Part shown: one piece after another, positions 16,094-26,100 of the stretch
How positions within the stretch are numbered: the stretch's first letter is position 1
Layout of the letters: each line of letters opens with the position of its first letter
Assembly: GCA_002862785.1 (NCBI GenBank)
Contig: PKDZ01000040.1
Coordinates: 61,832 to 125,831, forward strand
Reading direction: 5' to 3'
Length of the DNA stretch: 64,000 nucleotides
From: Flavobacteriales bacterium
Lineage (GTDB): Bacteria > Bacteroidota > Bacteroidia > Flavobacteriales_D > Sanyastnellaceae
Program-made: the position numbers and the translations under genes
The notes under the pieces: model-generated
Seen by the model: only the letters and a program-made list of their open reading frames with translations
Told to the model about the DNA's origin: nothing
The model's database searches: none

Positions 16094-18016
16094 ATGATCG
16101 CTCCCGCAATGCCACCAACCTCTGCTTCGCGTCCTTCCCTGTCCGATCTCGAGGCGCTGCTCCGCGCACATTGGGGACACGAGGCGTTCCGTCCTGCGCA
16201 GGAGCCGGTCGTCCTGGAGGCAGCCTCCGGTCGGGATGTCCTGGCGATCCTCCCCACCGGCGGCGGCAAGTCCATCTGCTATCAGGTCCCCGGACTCTAC
16301 CGGGGCGGGGTCTGTCTCGTGATCAGCCCTCTAGTCGCCCTGATGGCCGACCAGGTCCAAGGCCTCAAACAAGCCGGCATTGCTGCGGTGGCCATCACCG
16401 CGGGCCTTCATCCCAAGGAAGTCGAGCGTGCCCTGTCCCGCTTCCAACACGGCCCGGGCGGGTTTCTCTTCATTGCACCCGAGCGGCTCCAACAACCGGC
16501 CTTCGAGGCGGCTTGCCGGTCCATGCCCGTCCGAACCATTGCCGTGGACGAAGCCCACTGCATCAGTCAATGGGGCCACGCCTTCCGCAAGGATTACCTC
16601 TACCTGTCTGTCCTTCGGTCCTGGCACCCCGATGCCAGCTGGATCGCCCTGACCGCCACCGCCACCGCCCGCGTGGCCGATCACATCGTCACCCAGCTCG
16701 GACTTCGGGAACCGGTGCGTTTCCGCATGCCGATGCGCCGGCCCAACCTTGGGTTCCATGTCACACAGGTTCCGGAACGGCATGCCGCCGTGGTCGACTG
16801 GGCCCGCAACACGGAAGGCAGTGCCATCCTGTACGTCCGCACCCGGCGGGACGCGGAGTCCATGGCAGCCCTCCTCTTCGAGGCGGGCATCGCCTCAGCT
16901 CCATACCACGCGGGCATGGCGAGGGCAGACCGCGACGACCATCAGCAACGCTGGATATCGGGTGAACTCCGCATCCTCGCCTGCACCACCGCATTCGGGA
17001 TGGGCATCGACAAGCCCGATGTCCGGAACATCGCCCACGCACATGTGCCCGATACGCCCGAGTCCTATATCCAGGAAGCCGGGCGGGCTGGGCGGGATGG
17101 ACTGCCCGCCAAGGCGGTCCTGCTCTTGGACGGTCAGGCCTTGGCCGAGGGCGAAGCGAGAGTCAGCCAGCAATGGCCAACCCTGGACGAGGTCCGAAAC
17201 GTCCTGCAATCCCTCGCCAATCTCCTCGAAGTGGCTGTGGGAGACCAGACAGAGGAGCCGGCTGGATTTGATGTGAGCGACCTCGCCGCCCGGTCCGGCC
17301 TGTCTCATTCCAAAACGGAAAAGGCCCTCGATTTGCTCGACCGCAATGGGACGCTCGCCTTCCATTTCACCTCCTCCAATTGGGCCATCCGATGGTCGAA
17401 CAAACCAGTACCAAAGCGTGCCGGCGCCCCCACATCCTCGGCAGACCGTTGTCTCGACGTGCTGGCCTTCCGGTGTCCACGACACAGAAAGAAATGGCAA
17501 CCGGTTGACTTGAAGTCCCTGAGCGATGAGATCGGGTTGGACGCCCCCGCGGTCCCCCCAATTCTCAAACGGCTGGAAGCGTTGGACCACCTGCGCGTCT
17601 CACGGCCGGGCATGAGGAAAGCGGTCACCTTCCCTGTTGGCCGGCCGGCCGTGTCCTCCTTCACCCTTCCCCCCGAGATTCTGTCGGACAGGGTCGCGGA
17701 AAGTCAGGAGCGGTGGAATGCGATGAAACAGTACGTCGAGGGTTCCAGCTGTAGGGCGCTCCTTCTTGAATCGGGATTCGATGCCGAGCCGGACGTCCCC
17801 TGTGGACACTGCGATGTCTGCATCCCCCCGACACTCCCCAGCCCACAGGACGTGCTGCATCTGGTGGGGCATGGCATTCCGGCCGCAGAATTGCGGCGGC
17901 TCATCCCCACGACCCATCACTCCCACGTGCGACAATTGCTCGAGAACATGCGAGCCAACCGACAAATTAACTGGGATGGTGAGCGCTTCCTCCCTGCGGA
18001 CCGGAAACCCGGCTGA
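16094..18016 (+). CDS. recQ: RecQ-family ATP-dependent DNA helicase
   Basis: A 640-residue superfamily 2 helicase: motif I LPTGGGKSICYQVP, motif II DEAHCISQWGH with the RecQ aromatic-loop context, motif III ALTATATARV, motif V/VI FGMGIDKPDVRNIAH and YIQEAGRAGRDG. The RecQ zinc cluster is present late (SSCRALLLE...PCGHCDVC, four Cys). There is no clear HRDC domain; a short C-terminal tail of about 60 residues follows the zinc module instead. RecQ unwinds branched DNA in recombination and replication-fork repair. The second helicase lobe is followed by a winged-helix region (DVSDLAARSGLSHSKTEKALDLL). Start MIAPAMPP is ATG 16094; MPPTSAS is a possible alternative. Confidence 0.95.
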   Translation: MIAPAMPPTSASRPSLSDLEALLRAHWGHEAFRPAQEPVVLEAASGRDVLAILPTGGGKSICYQVPGLYRGGVCLVISPLVALMADQVQGLKQAGIAAVAITAGLHPKEVERALSRFQHGPGGFLFIAPERLQQPAFEAACRSMPVRTIAVDEAHCISQWGHAFRKDYLYLSVLRSWHPDASWIALTATATARVADHIVTQLGLREPVRFRMPMRRPNLGFHVTQVPERHAAVVDWARNTEGSAILYVRTRRDAESMAALLFEAGIASAPYHAGMARADRDDHQQRWISGELRILACTTAFGMGIDKPDVRNIAHAHVPDTPESYIQEAGRAGRDGLPAKAVLLLDGQALAEGEARVSQQWPTLDEVRNVLQSLANLLEVAVGDQTEEPAGFDVSDLAARSGLSHSKTEKALDLLDRNGTLAFHFTSSNWAIRWSNKPVPKRAGAPTSSADRCLDVLAFRCPRHRKKWQPVDLKSLSDEIGLDAPAVPPILKRLEALDHLRVSRPGMRKAVTFPVGRPAVSSFTLPPEILSDRVAESQERWNAMKQYVEGSSCRALLLESGFDAEPDVPCGHCDVCIPPTLPSPQDVLHLVGHGIPAAELRRLIPTTHHSHVRQLLENMRANRQINWDGERFLPADRKPG

Positions 18017-18033
18017 AGGGGTCAGGGCCACGC

Positions 18034-18041
18034 TACCTTCG
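18034..18041 (+). promoter_or_regulatory. -7 element TACCTTCG, predicted leaderless start
   Basis: TACCTTCG differs from TAnnTTTG at one position and ends exactly 4 nt before ATG 18046. Confidence 0.6.
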
Positions 18042-18045
18042 CGCC

Positions 18046-19281
18046 ATGTCGACGGCAACCTCTACCCCCGGCCTCGCCGATGTCCACTTGCTTCCCGGCA
18101 AGGACAAAAGCGTCAAGCGCGGCCACCCCTGGGTCTTCTCCGGCGCCATTGCCCGCCTCGTCATCGACGAGGCAGAGCCCCAACCGGGCGACTGGGTCAA
18201 GGTCCATGGCCACGGGGGCGATTTCATCGGATGGGGGCACTGGGGTTCCGGGTCGATTGCCGTCCGCATCGTGGCGCGCGAAGGAGAGGCCCCACCGGAT
18301 GTGCATTGGTGGACCCGGCAACTCAAAGCCTGCCTCGCCGTCCGAGCGGCCTCCGGCCTCTGGAATCCGGAGACGGCCCACCGAGGTGGTTTCCGATGGG
18401 TCCACGGCGAAGGAGACGGACTGTCCGGGCTCGTGGTCGATTGTTATGCGGATCTGGCTGTCATACAAACGCATTCCATGGGCATGCACAAAGCCCGCAC
18501 CGACATCGTTGAGGCCTTGAGATCGGCCATGGGGAATGGCCTTCAGGGCATCGTGGACAAAAGCGCCTCTTTGCTGTCCAAGCTAGGTGAAGGCCTGTCG
18601 GACACAGCGGATGACGGGTGGCTCTTCGGGGAGCCGCAGGATGGCGGAACCACCTTCGAGGAGCACGGAATCCACTACACAGTCGACCCGATTGCCGGGC
18701 AAAAGACCGGTTTCTTCCTTGACCAGCGGGACAACCGACGGTTGCTGATGGACATGGTCGGCAACCGTCCCGTGCTCAATGCGTTCAGCTATACCGGTGG
18801 ATTCAGCCTGGCCGCGCTCCGGGGAGGCAGTCCCCATGTCATCAGTCTGGATGCCTCACAGCCTGCCGTGGATGCGGCCCACCGTCATGCGGAACTCAAT
18901 GGATTGGCCGAGCGGCACGAATCAGTGTGTTCGGATGTCATGGCCTACATCGCTGGAGTCGACGTGCTTCCTCCGGTCGTCATCCTTGACCCGCCAGCCT
19001 ACGCCAAAAGCCGCGCCAATCGGCACAAGGCGGTCAAAGGGTATCAGCGACTGAACGAAGCCGCCCTGCGAAAAATGCCCGCCGGCGGCCTGCTCTGGAC
19101 CTTCAGCTGCTCCCAAGTCGTGGATGCCCGACTGTTCGAGGACACCTTGGTCTCGGCCGCCATCCGTTCCGGCCGTGTGGTCCGCATCCTGAGGCGGCTG
19201 GGGCAACCGGCCGACCATCCCACCCTCGCGGGCCATTCCGAAGCCCGGTACCTCAAAGGATTGGTCCTCCACGTCGAGTGA
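18046..19281 (+). CDS. RlmI-like class I SAM-dependent rRNA (cytosine) methyltransferase
   Basis: A 411-residue protein with an N-terminal PUA-like domain (KDKSVKRGHPWVFSGAIARL), a central linker (RWVHGEGDGLSGLVVDCYADLAV), and a Rossmann methyltransferase with PVLNAFSYTGGFSLAALRGG (motif I) and VVILDPPAYAKSR (motif IV). That order is that of RlmI, which makes m5C1962 in 23S rRNA, and of related Bacteroidota enzymes. KTGFFLDQRDNR, typical of the family, precedes motif I. It sits 30 nt after recQ but has its own promoter-like element, with the -7 motif only 4 nt before ATG. Confidence 0.9.
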   Translation: MSTATSTPGLADVHLLPGKDKSVKRGHPWVFSGAIARLVIDEAEPQPGDWVKVHGHGGDFIGWGHWGSGSIAVRIVAREGEAPPDVHWWTRQLKACLAVRAASGLWNPETAHRGGFRWVHGEGDGLSGLVVDCYADLAVIQTHSMGMHKARTDIVEALRSAMGNGLQGIVDKSASLLSKLGEGLSDTADDGWLFGEPQDGGTTFEEHGIHYTVDPIAGQKTGFFLDQRDNRRLLMDMVGNRPVLNAFSYTGGFSLAALRGGSPHVISLDASQPAVDAAHRHAELNGLAERHESVCSDVMAYIAGVDVLPPVVILDPPAYAKSRANRHKAVKGYQRLNEAALRKMPAGGLLWTFSCSQVVDARLFEDTLVSAAIRSGRVVRILRRLGQPADHPTLAGHSEARYLKGLVLHVE

Positions 19282-19297
19282 CGACCACACGAGGACA

Positions 19298-19930
19298 TCA
19301 GGGCTGAAGCCGCTGCTGAATCCACGACCCGCCTTGGCGCGTGCAACGGATTCGGTCATGGAGCCGGCCGGGCCTGCCCTGCCAGAATTCGACCGTCTCG
19401 GCCACCAGGCGATAGCCACCCCAATGGGGTGGCCGAGGAACCTCGCCGGGAAAGCGGTTCTCCACCTCGGCCCGCGCTGACTCGAGGGCGGCCCGGTCCG
19501 CGATGGACTCGCTTTGCTGCGACGCCCAAGCACCGATTCGGCTTGCTCTTGGGCGGCTGTTGAAATACCGGTCCGACTCCTCTGCGGATAGCGGCTCAAC
19601 CGTTCCCCGAATCCGGAGCTGCCGTTCCAGTGCTGGCCAGAAAAAGGTCAGTGCCGCTGAAGGATGGCCGGCGAGCTGTTTCCCTTTGGCGCTCTGGTAG
19701 TTCGTGTAGAACAAGAAACCGCTCCCCTCCCGGTCGACATTGCGGAGCAAGACGATGCGGGCATCTGGATGACCCTCGGTATCCACCGTGGACAGCGTCA
19801 TGGCGTTGTAATCCTCAGGGTCGGCGGTCCGGGCCGCCTCCAACCATTCCTTCAGCCGATCGGCCATGGACTCGCTTCCACCCTGAAGGGCTCCGGTGGA
19901 GTAGTCCTTTCTGTCCTCGTAATCTCCCAT
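19298..19930 (-). CDS. pdxH: Pyridoxamine 5'-phosphate oxidase
   Basis: A 210-residue FMN split-barrel enzyme of typical PdxH length. Family motifs: ARIVLLRNVDREGSGFLFYTNYQSAKGKQL, AALTFFWPALERQLRIRGTVE, RPRASRIGAWASQQSE, and the C-terminal dimerisation region PPHWGGYRLVAETVEFWQGRPGRLHDRIRC. It oxidises pyridoxine or pyridoxamine 5'-phosphate to pyridoxal 5'-phosphate. The start is ATG 19930 with CTTCTTCG three nt upstream, another near-leaderless arrangement. Convergent with the RlmI-like gene and followed upstream, on the same strand, by the dioxygenase/methyltransferase fusion. Confidence 0.95.
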   Translation of the reverse strand: MGDYEDRKDYSTGALQGGSESMADRLKEWLEAARTADPEDYNAMTLSTVDTEGHPDARIVLLRNVDREGSGFLFYTNYQSAKGKQLAGHPSAALTFFWPALERQLRIRGTVEPLSAEESDRYFNSRPRASRIGAWASQQSESIADRAALESARAEVENRFPGEVPRPPHWGGYRLVAETVEFWQGRPGRLHDRIRCTRQGGSWIQQRLQP

Positions 19931-19961
19931 GTGCGAAGAAGCCCGACCAGGCCGCGGTTGT

Positions 19962-21353
19962 TCAGTTCAATGGCTTTTCCACCACGAGCAAAAGGTTGCC
20001 GCTCTCCTCCTCTTGGCTCAACTCCATTCCTGAATGCTCCACGTATCCGATGCGGTGAACCTCATTGACGTCAAATCCGCAGGACTCAACGAGGTCCATG
20101 ATGCCATTCTGAGAGCAGTAATGCAGAAAGGCCACGGTGTCGCCGCCATGCCGTTTATAGAAGAGATCTCCTTTCTCGTAGCCCTCATTGGCGAGTTCCA
20201 GTTCCTCGAAGAGTTGAACGGCTTCAGGCCCCCATTCGTTGGGATTCTCAACATTGAAGACATCGAAATAGAACCGGCCTCCAGGACGCAGGGCGCCATG
20301 CACCTTGCGCAGGCTCCGCTCCCGCTCCTCGAGGGAGGGAATGTGACCGAAGGCGTAAAGGAAGGTGATGGCGTCATACGCCCCGGACTCGACGTCTACC
20401 TCGTTCCAGTGGCCGATGCGTGCATCGAGTCCCCTGCCCTTCGCCGTCTCCACCATGCCGGCACTGATGTCAATGCCTTCCATGCGGTAGTCCAAGCCGG
20501 ACCGGTCCCGGATGTCCGTTGCTCGTCTTCCAGTGCCACACGCAATGTGCAGGACGCGTGCCGCCCCGCACTCGGAGAGGTCCTTGGCGATGATGCCGTT
20601 GATGCCCTCCGTATACGCCCGGCGTTTCTCACTGCCCTGATCGAGGTGGTCGTAGGTGTCCGCTTGTTCAGAGTAATAGACGCTGATCGAATGCAGGATT
20701 TCGAAGCTTCCGGGCTTGGGGATGAGCGGATAGAGGCGGTGGGTCCGGTTGCCCTTCATCTCGCTGATCGGGATGAAGGTGAACGCGTCCTTTTCCAACC
20801 TCCGGAAACCGGATTCATCCTGTTGGAAGGAGGCTGTGGTGGCGGTCTCATTCAACTCCCCCATCCATCCCTTTTCGGTATCAAACAGGACCATGCCGTC
20901 CAGCGTGTCCAACGCTGGAGCGTAGAAGTGCACGGTCACCAGCGGCTTGTCCGAACTCGGGTTGACAATCTTGTGGAGGGTGCCGTCAGGCTCGGGCAGT
21001 ACGCCTCCGGCCCGGACCCGCAGAGCGGTTCCCTCGCGAAGCTCTTTCCGCTCTGCGTCAAACGTGTATTCCACGTTTTCGACCTCTCCCTCGATGCAAA
21101 GAACATAGCCCCAGAATCCTTCATGGTGGTGGATGGCGCTCTCCACACCCGGAGGCCAATGCAGCACGACCACCTCGAACGGATCGAGCAACATGATGTT
21201 CCGGGCATAGTTGTCGGTCATGCCCTCGATGGAGGGAATGCACCCCGACAGGTCGAGTTCGGCCGGGTCGATGGAACGAACCAAATCTCCCAGCCACTCA
21301 AAGTCAAAGCCTTCGGGTGTGGTCGTTCGGATGGTCTCAAGGAGGGCGCGCAT
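19962..21353 (-). CDS. Fusion of cysteine-dioxygenase-like cupin and SAM-dependent methyltransferase
   Basis: A 463-residue two-domain protein. Residues ~1-175 match type I cysteine (thiol) dioxygenase: HWPPGVESAIHHHEGFWGYVLCIEGEVENVEY supplies the first two iron His, GTLHKIVNPSSDKPLVTVHFYAPALD the third plus the conserved Tyr. The position that is Cys93 in mammalian enzymes is Gly, as in most bacterial thiol dioxygenases. After a linker, residues ~215-460 are a class I methyltransferase with LHIACGTGRRATDI, GIDISAGMVETAKGRG, DAITFLYAFGHIPS and LRPGGRFYFDVFN. Both halves look intact. A -7 element TATCTTCG lies 19 nt before ATG. The substrate is unknown; a small thiol that is both oxidised and methylated is one idea. 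I know no characterised enzyme of this architecture. Confidence 0.85.
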   Translation of the reverse strand: MRALLETIRTTTPEGFDFEWLGDLVRSIDPAELDLSGCIPSIEGMTDNYARNIMLLDPFEVVVLHWPPGVESAIHHHEGFWGYVLCIEGEVENVEYTFDAERKELREGTALRVRAGGVLPEPDGTLHKIVNPSSDKPLVTVHFYAPALDTLDGMVLFDTEKGWMGELNETATTASFQQDESGFRRLEKDAFTFIPISEMKGNRTHRLYPLIPKPGSFEILHSISVYYSEQADTYDHLDQGSEKRRAYTEGINGIIAKDLSECGAARVLHIACGTGRRATDIRDRSGLDYRMEGIDISAGMVETAKGRGLDARIGHWNEVDVESGAYDAITFLYAFGHIPSLEERERSLRKVHGALRPGGRFYFDVFNVENPNEWGPEAVQLFEELELANEGYEKGDLFYKRHGGDTVAFLHYCSQNGIMDLVESCGFDVNEVHRIGYVEHSGMELSQEEESGNLLLVVEKPLN

Positions 21354-21372
21354 GTCCGGTTAGGGTTCTGTT

Positions 21373-21380
21373 CGAAGATA
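21373..21380 (-). promoter_or_regulatory. -7 element TATCTTCG of the dioxygenase/methyltransferase gene
   Basis: TATCTTCG (one mismatch to TAnnTTTG) on the minus strand, 19 nt before ATG 21353, giving a predicted leader of about 15 nt. Confidence 0.55.
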
Positions 21381-21484
21381 AGTGGCGACAGGGGTCCACG
21401 CCAACGGAACAGGGTGAAGAACACCGGTTTGAAACCTTCCGCGAACCCGAGGAGTATAGGACGGCGATTCCAACTTGTTTGCCC

Positions 21485-21703
21485 ATGTCCAACCGACGCA
21501 TTGTGAGCTATGAAAAGCTTGACCAGTCCATCCGAAAGATGATCAAGTCCAATTACCCCGACGGGTTTGATGGACAGACCTTCAACCTCCGTCTTCCGAC
21601 GAGCAAAGAGGTGTTCAAGATGATTCGCTTCGAAACGGACAACATCCAATACATGGTCAAAGTCGGCCCCGCCATCGAGGGTGTCGACTACTCCGTGGAC
21701 TGA
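21485..21703 (+). CDS. Conserved small Bacteroidota protein of unknown function
   Basis: A 72-residue protein starting at ATG 21485 (MSNRRIVSYEKLDQSIRKMIKSNYPDGF); the longer ORF-track start is not supported because the upstream part lacks a plausible fold and overlaps a promoter region. The pattern ISYEKLxxxxxxxxxxxYPDGFxxxxxxxxxPxxxxFxxxxFETxxxxYMVKV is one I associate with short, uncharacterised Bacteroidota proteins. It is soluble, has no signal peptide, and is predicted as a compact alpha-plus-beta fold. An intrinsic terminator follows within 25 nt, so it is probably a monocistronic unit. Function unknown. Confidence 0.75.
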   Translation: MSNRRIVSYEKLDQSIRKMIKSNYPDGFDGQTFNLRLPTSKEVFKMIRFETDNIQYMVKVGPAIEGVDYSVD

Positions 21704-21727
21704 AAAATCCGCAAATCCACCTTGGAG

Positions 21728-21765
21728 AAAGGGGTTGGTTCCGAACTTGGGACCTGCCCCTTTTT
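21728..21765 (+). terminator. Intrinsic terminator after the 72-residue gene
   Basis: Two-part stem AAAGGGG-tt-GGTTCC / GGGACC-tg-CCCCTTT with loop GAACTT, followed by a T-run. The next gene's ATG is 4 nt past the T-run. Confidence 0.8.
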
Positions 21766-21768
21766 CAC

Positions 21769-23106
21769 ATGCTCCGTCTGCTGCTCCCCCTGTTTCTGTT
21801 CATCGCTCCGGCCTCCCTTCTCGCCCAGCTTTCCTGCCAGCCCATGGTGGGCCACGTCGGCCTCCGCGATGCGCGCATTTGGATCCAGGCCGAAACGGCC
21901 GGGACCGCCCTCATCGAATGCCGGCCAGCCGCCTCCAACGTCCAGGATGAATCCGACATCCTCCGCAGTCAGCCCCTCGAGCTCTCGCCAGCCTCGGCGT
22001 ACACCGCCACCTTCGACCTTGGCGGCCTCGAACCGGGAACAGGGTACACTTACCGCGTCATCCTGAACGGTCAAGCAACTTCCGAAGGCATCGATCCGGA
22101 CGCCCTCCGATTCGAGACCCAACCCCTATGGCAGTACCGCTTCGACCCCCCGGCCTTCACCCTGGCGGTCGGCTCGTGCAGCTACATCAATGAAACGGAA
22201 TACGACCGGCCCGGCACGCCCTATGGCGGAGGGTATGGCATCTTCAACACGATTGCAGCCTCCGAGCCGGACCTGATGCTGTGGCTCGGCGACAACGTGT
22301 ACTTCCGGGAAGTCGATTGGGGATCGCGCTCGGGCATGCAACACCGATACAGCCATTTTCGCCAGCTTCCTGAGATGCAGGCGCTGCTGGGCGCCTGCCC
22401 GCACATCGCCACGTGGGACGATCACGATTTCGGACCCAACGACGCCGATGGCAGCTGGGTTCACAAGGATTGGGCGGCCGCGACCTTTCGCGAGTTCTGG
22501 CCCAACCCCTCCCAAGGTTTACCCGAAACGGGAGGCCAAGGCGTGACCTCTGCACTCAGCTTCATGGATGTCGACGTGTTCATTCTCGACAACCGCACCT
22601 TCCGCGTCAATCCGGACAACCGCACCCGCACGCCGCAGATGCTGGGTCAAGAACAGTTGGATTGGCTCATTTCTGCCCTTCAATACAGTCGCGCGCCGTT
22701 CAAGCTGGTGGCGGTGGGCGGTCAGGTGGTCTCCGACTACGCGGGCTATGAAAACATGGCGATGTTTGCCGGTGAGCGGGGCGAGCTGCTCCGTCGCATC
22801 GACGCCGAGGACATTCAGGGGGTCGTTTTCCTCACCGGAGACCGGCACAGTTCCGAGCTCAGCAGCTTGACTCTGCCCGGCGGTCGCACCGTCTTGGATT
22901 TCACCTGCAGTGCCCTGACCAGCGGCAGCTACGATCACAGTTCGGAGCCCAACCACAACCGAATGGACGGCACCATGGTCGGCATCCGGAACTACGGCAC
23001 GTTGAGCTTCAGTGGCCCCCGGACGGAACGCGTGATGACCATCCGCACGATGGACTCGGACGGCAACCTCTTGTGGGAGCGCTCGTTCGCTGCCTCCGAC
23101 CTATAA
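21769..23106 (+). CDS. PhoD-like secreted alkaline phosphatase/phosphodiesterase
   Basis: A 445-residue exported protein (signal LLLPLFLFIAPASLLAQ). An N-terminal fibronectin/purple-acid-phosphatase-like domain (VGHVGLRDARIWIQAE, LEPGTGYTYRVIL) is followed by the PhoD-like metallophosphatase domain with FTLAVGSCSY, LMLWLGDNVYFREVD, IATWDDHDFGPNDADG, DNRTFR and FLTGDRHSSELSS. PhoD-type enzymes use Ca and Fe to cleave phosphodiesters and monoesters outside the cytoplasm, freeing phosphate. There is no T9SS tail, so periplasmic location is likely. It begins immediately after a terminator hairpin and ends abutting a convergent gene. Confidence 0.9.
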   Translation: MLRLLLPLFLFIAPASLLAQLSCQPMVGHVGLRDARIWIQAETAGTALIECRPAASNVQDESDILRSQPLELSPASAYTATFDLGGLEPGTGYTYRVILNGQATSEGIDPDALRFETQPLWQYRFDPPAFTLAVGSCSYINETEYDRPGTPYGGGYGIFNTIAASEPDLMLWLGDNVYFREVDWGSRSGMQHRYSHFRQLPEMQALLGACPHIATWDDHDFGPNDADGSWVHKDWAAATFREFWPNPSQGLPETGGQGVTSALSFMDVDVFILDNRTFRVNPDNRTRTPQMLGQEQLDWLISALQYSRAPFKLVAVGGQVVSDYAGYENMAMFAGERGELLRRIDAEDIQGVVFLTGDRHSSELSSLTLPGGRTVLDFTCSALTSGSYDHSSEPNHNRMDGTMVGIRNYGTLSFSGPRTERVMTIRTMDSDGNLLWERSFAASDL

Positions 23107-26100
23107 TCAGTCTCCGATGACGAGGCGGGCGGCTGACCGACGCCCATCCTCTCCCATGGCTCGAACCATATACACGCCGGCAGGATGTCCGGCCAGCGAC
23201 CACGTGGTGCGGGTGCCACTCATGGCGTGCGCCTCCACCTCCCGGCCGAGGGCATCGACAACGAATAGAGTCCCTTGGAAGGGCGATTCGAAGCGGATGT
23301 CGAGGCGGTCCCGTGTGGGATTCGGAGCCAAGCTGAATTCCGGGCGGAGCCATTCCAGGATGCCCACGGGAACGGACACCGTATCGGTCACCTGGCACCC
23401 ATCGTTGTCCGTCACGGTCAGGATCCACTCGCCGGCACCAAGGTCATCGGGATCTTCGAGGCCTGTATTGCCTGTGGGCCCGGTCCAGAAGAAGTCATAG
23501 GGCTCCTCACCTCCGGTGATGGTCACGGACACTTCGCCGTTTTCCTCCCCGGGGTTGGCCCCTTCGATGCTGTCGAACGAAATGGTCATTCCAGGCGGAT
23601 CGACAATGTCAATGCTCACCGTATCCGCACACAGTGAGCCCGATGGGAGAATGGCCGTCACTTCGACGAGGTACTCCCCCGCTCCGAGGCCCAGGAAATT
23701 GCCGTCTGTTGAGACTGGCTCCCCGTCGAGCAGGTATTCCGAGACGGCGACGGTATCGGCCACGAAGGCGCTGATGCTGCCATCCTCTCCTCCCGCGCAG
23801 AAGGGCGCCGAGGCCACGACAAACAGGGCGATGTCCGATGCGGCGAGAATCGAAAAGGGCTGCACCGCGCTGCATGTGGAGTCGCCATCGAGTACCTCGA
23901 GCAAATAGCTGCCCGGCGCCAGTGAATCGAAGGGCAATCCTATCCAAGTGCCAGACAGGGATTCGGCAGGCCCAACGAGCGTGTAGTAAACGGAATCGGT
24001 CAAGGCAGAATCGACCGTGAACTGAGCCGTTCCGTCCATTGCTCCGAAGCAACTTTCGCTGGAAATGGCCACTCCCGAGAGAACCAGGTCGCAATAGGTG
24101 CAGCTTCCATCCTCTACCGTTGCCTGCGGATTGAAGTTGGAGGCCGTCTCGTCCGTGCACCCTACGCAGGACGTGTATTCACAGTTGTCGGCGTCCAGCA
24201 GAGCCGTCACGTCAAAATTGCAAGCCTCCGGATCCAGGCAACCGGCGCAAGAGGAATATTCGCACAGGCCACTTTCAAAGGTGGCGTCCGGGCTGAAGTT
24301 GCACGCTCCAGAATCCGTGCACCCGTAACAGGTGAAATCGCAAAGGGCCAAATCGTTGATGAAGGCCGTGCTGTCGAAGTTGCAAGCCGAACTCAGACCG
24401 CATCCCGCACAGGTGGCGTAGTCGCAAGACTCGTCGTCGAATGTCACAAAGGGGTTGTAATTGCAGGCGAGAGAATCCAGACAGCCCCCCACTTCGACAC
24501 CGTCACAGACCAAGACGAATTCAAAGCCTCCCACCGCCGGGGTGACGGCATTGGAGCCGCTCACATGAAGAAAGTACTCTACGCCCTCGTCGCTGTCCCA
24601 TTCGACTTCGGAAGCGAGGAAATTCTCAAAGCAGGGCTCGGCAAAGAAATTGACCTCGTCCTGGTCATCATTTCCCGCAACGCAGTCCAGGTTGTCACAG
24701 TCACCTTCATAGACACTGAGATACGTATCATATCCAGTGTCCTCGAAGCACATCGTCGCCCGAAGGGTGTCCCCTGTCCCGGTGATGCTGTACCACAGTC
24801 CTCCATGGAAATACTGTCCGATGTTGTATTGGTCACAGTACTGGCTTTCCGTCGTATCCGCGCACACGGTCGTGGCCGTGACGATTTGACTGCACGCGAT
24901 GGGCTCGGCCATGCTGCACTCATCGTTGGCCACGGGGAGACAGAAGCCATTGCAATCAAAGCCGTCCTGTGCGTAGTAGCAGCTGCCGTCCTCCTCAGTG
25001 TAGACCGGCGCCCAATTGCAAGCCTCGGGATCGGTGCATCCCGGAAATTCAAACGGGTCGCAGACCCCGTCCATGTCCTCGTCGCACAGGCAATTCCCCT
25101 CACAGTCGAAGCAGAAAAAGGGATACTCGCAACTCCCGTCATCCTCGGTGGCTTCCGGGTTGAAATTGCATGCGTCTTCGTCCGTGCATCCGGGAGTGAC
25201 CGCCGGTGGCAACAACGAGGTCAAACGCCACAGGGTCACCGTCCCGCTCACTTCATTGGAGGTGACCAGCAGTGCTGTGCTGTCTGGGCTGTCCTCTTGG
25301 GAGATGAAGCGCAATCCCTCCGGGCCGAGATCGCCCGATGTCGCCAACGAGGTGGCCTCAAAATCCCGGTTGATCAAGGTTCGGACGTAGTGCACGGAAT
25401 CGAGATCGGTCATGTCGAACACCATGACCGCACTCACGCGTTCCAAGCCGACAAAGGCATACGTCCTTCCGTTCAACTCTCCGATTTCAATCCCCTCGGG
25501 TTCGGGCCCCTTGTCGTCTGACCGCTCGTCGAAACTCAGCACCTCGTCATTGTCGAAGTTGAAACCGGCCTCGCCCAAAAGTGCCGCTGTCCGCTCCTCA
25601 AACTCGGATCCGCTGTCGTACAGAACCGTCCCGGTGGTATCATAAATCGTGAAGCTTCGGCTTCCGAAACCCACAATCTCATCGTGGTCCCCGTCTCCAT
25701 CTGTATCCCCTTCCGTGGTGATCATCAGCATTCGTCCCAAAGATTCTGGATCCTGCAACCCGGGGTGGGTGTTCAGCAAAACGCTGTCCAATGTGGCATT
25801 GGCCACGCGGGTCTCATCCGTCCAGATGGACCCGTACTCTCGGCTGTCTCCTTCATTGGCCGTCAACAGGATGGTCTGTCCCTCATGGTCCCATGAATGG
25901 ATGGCATCCGGCATGCGCAACCCTTTGACGGGCCAGGGTGCAATGGCGATGGAACCGTCCAGATCACTGGGGTCCAACCCTCCGTCGAGGGCATAATCCC
26001 TGGCGCCGAGGGGCCAAACGCCGGTCACCTCTGCCTCCTCGACATCAATCACGATGATGGCGTTGTTTTCCTGGCATGCGATGTAGGCGGTGCTCCCGTC

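Noticed and set aside
20034-21506. 490-residue plus-strand ORF opposite the dioxygenase/methyltransferase gene
   Set aside because: Shadow frame; the minus-strand protein has two intact catalytic domains.
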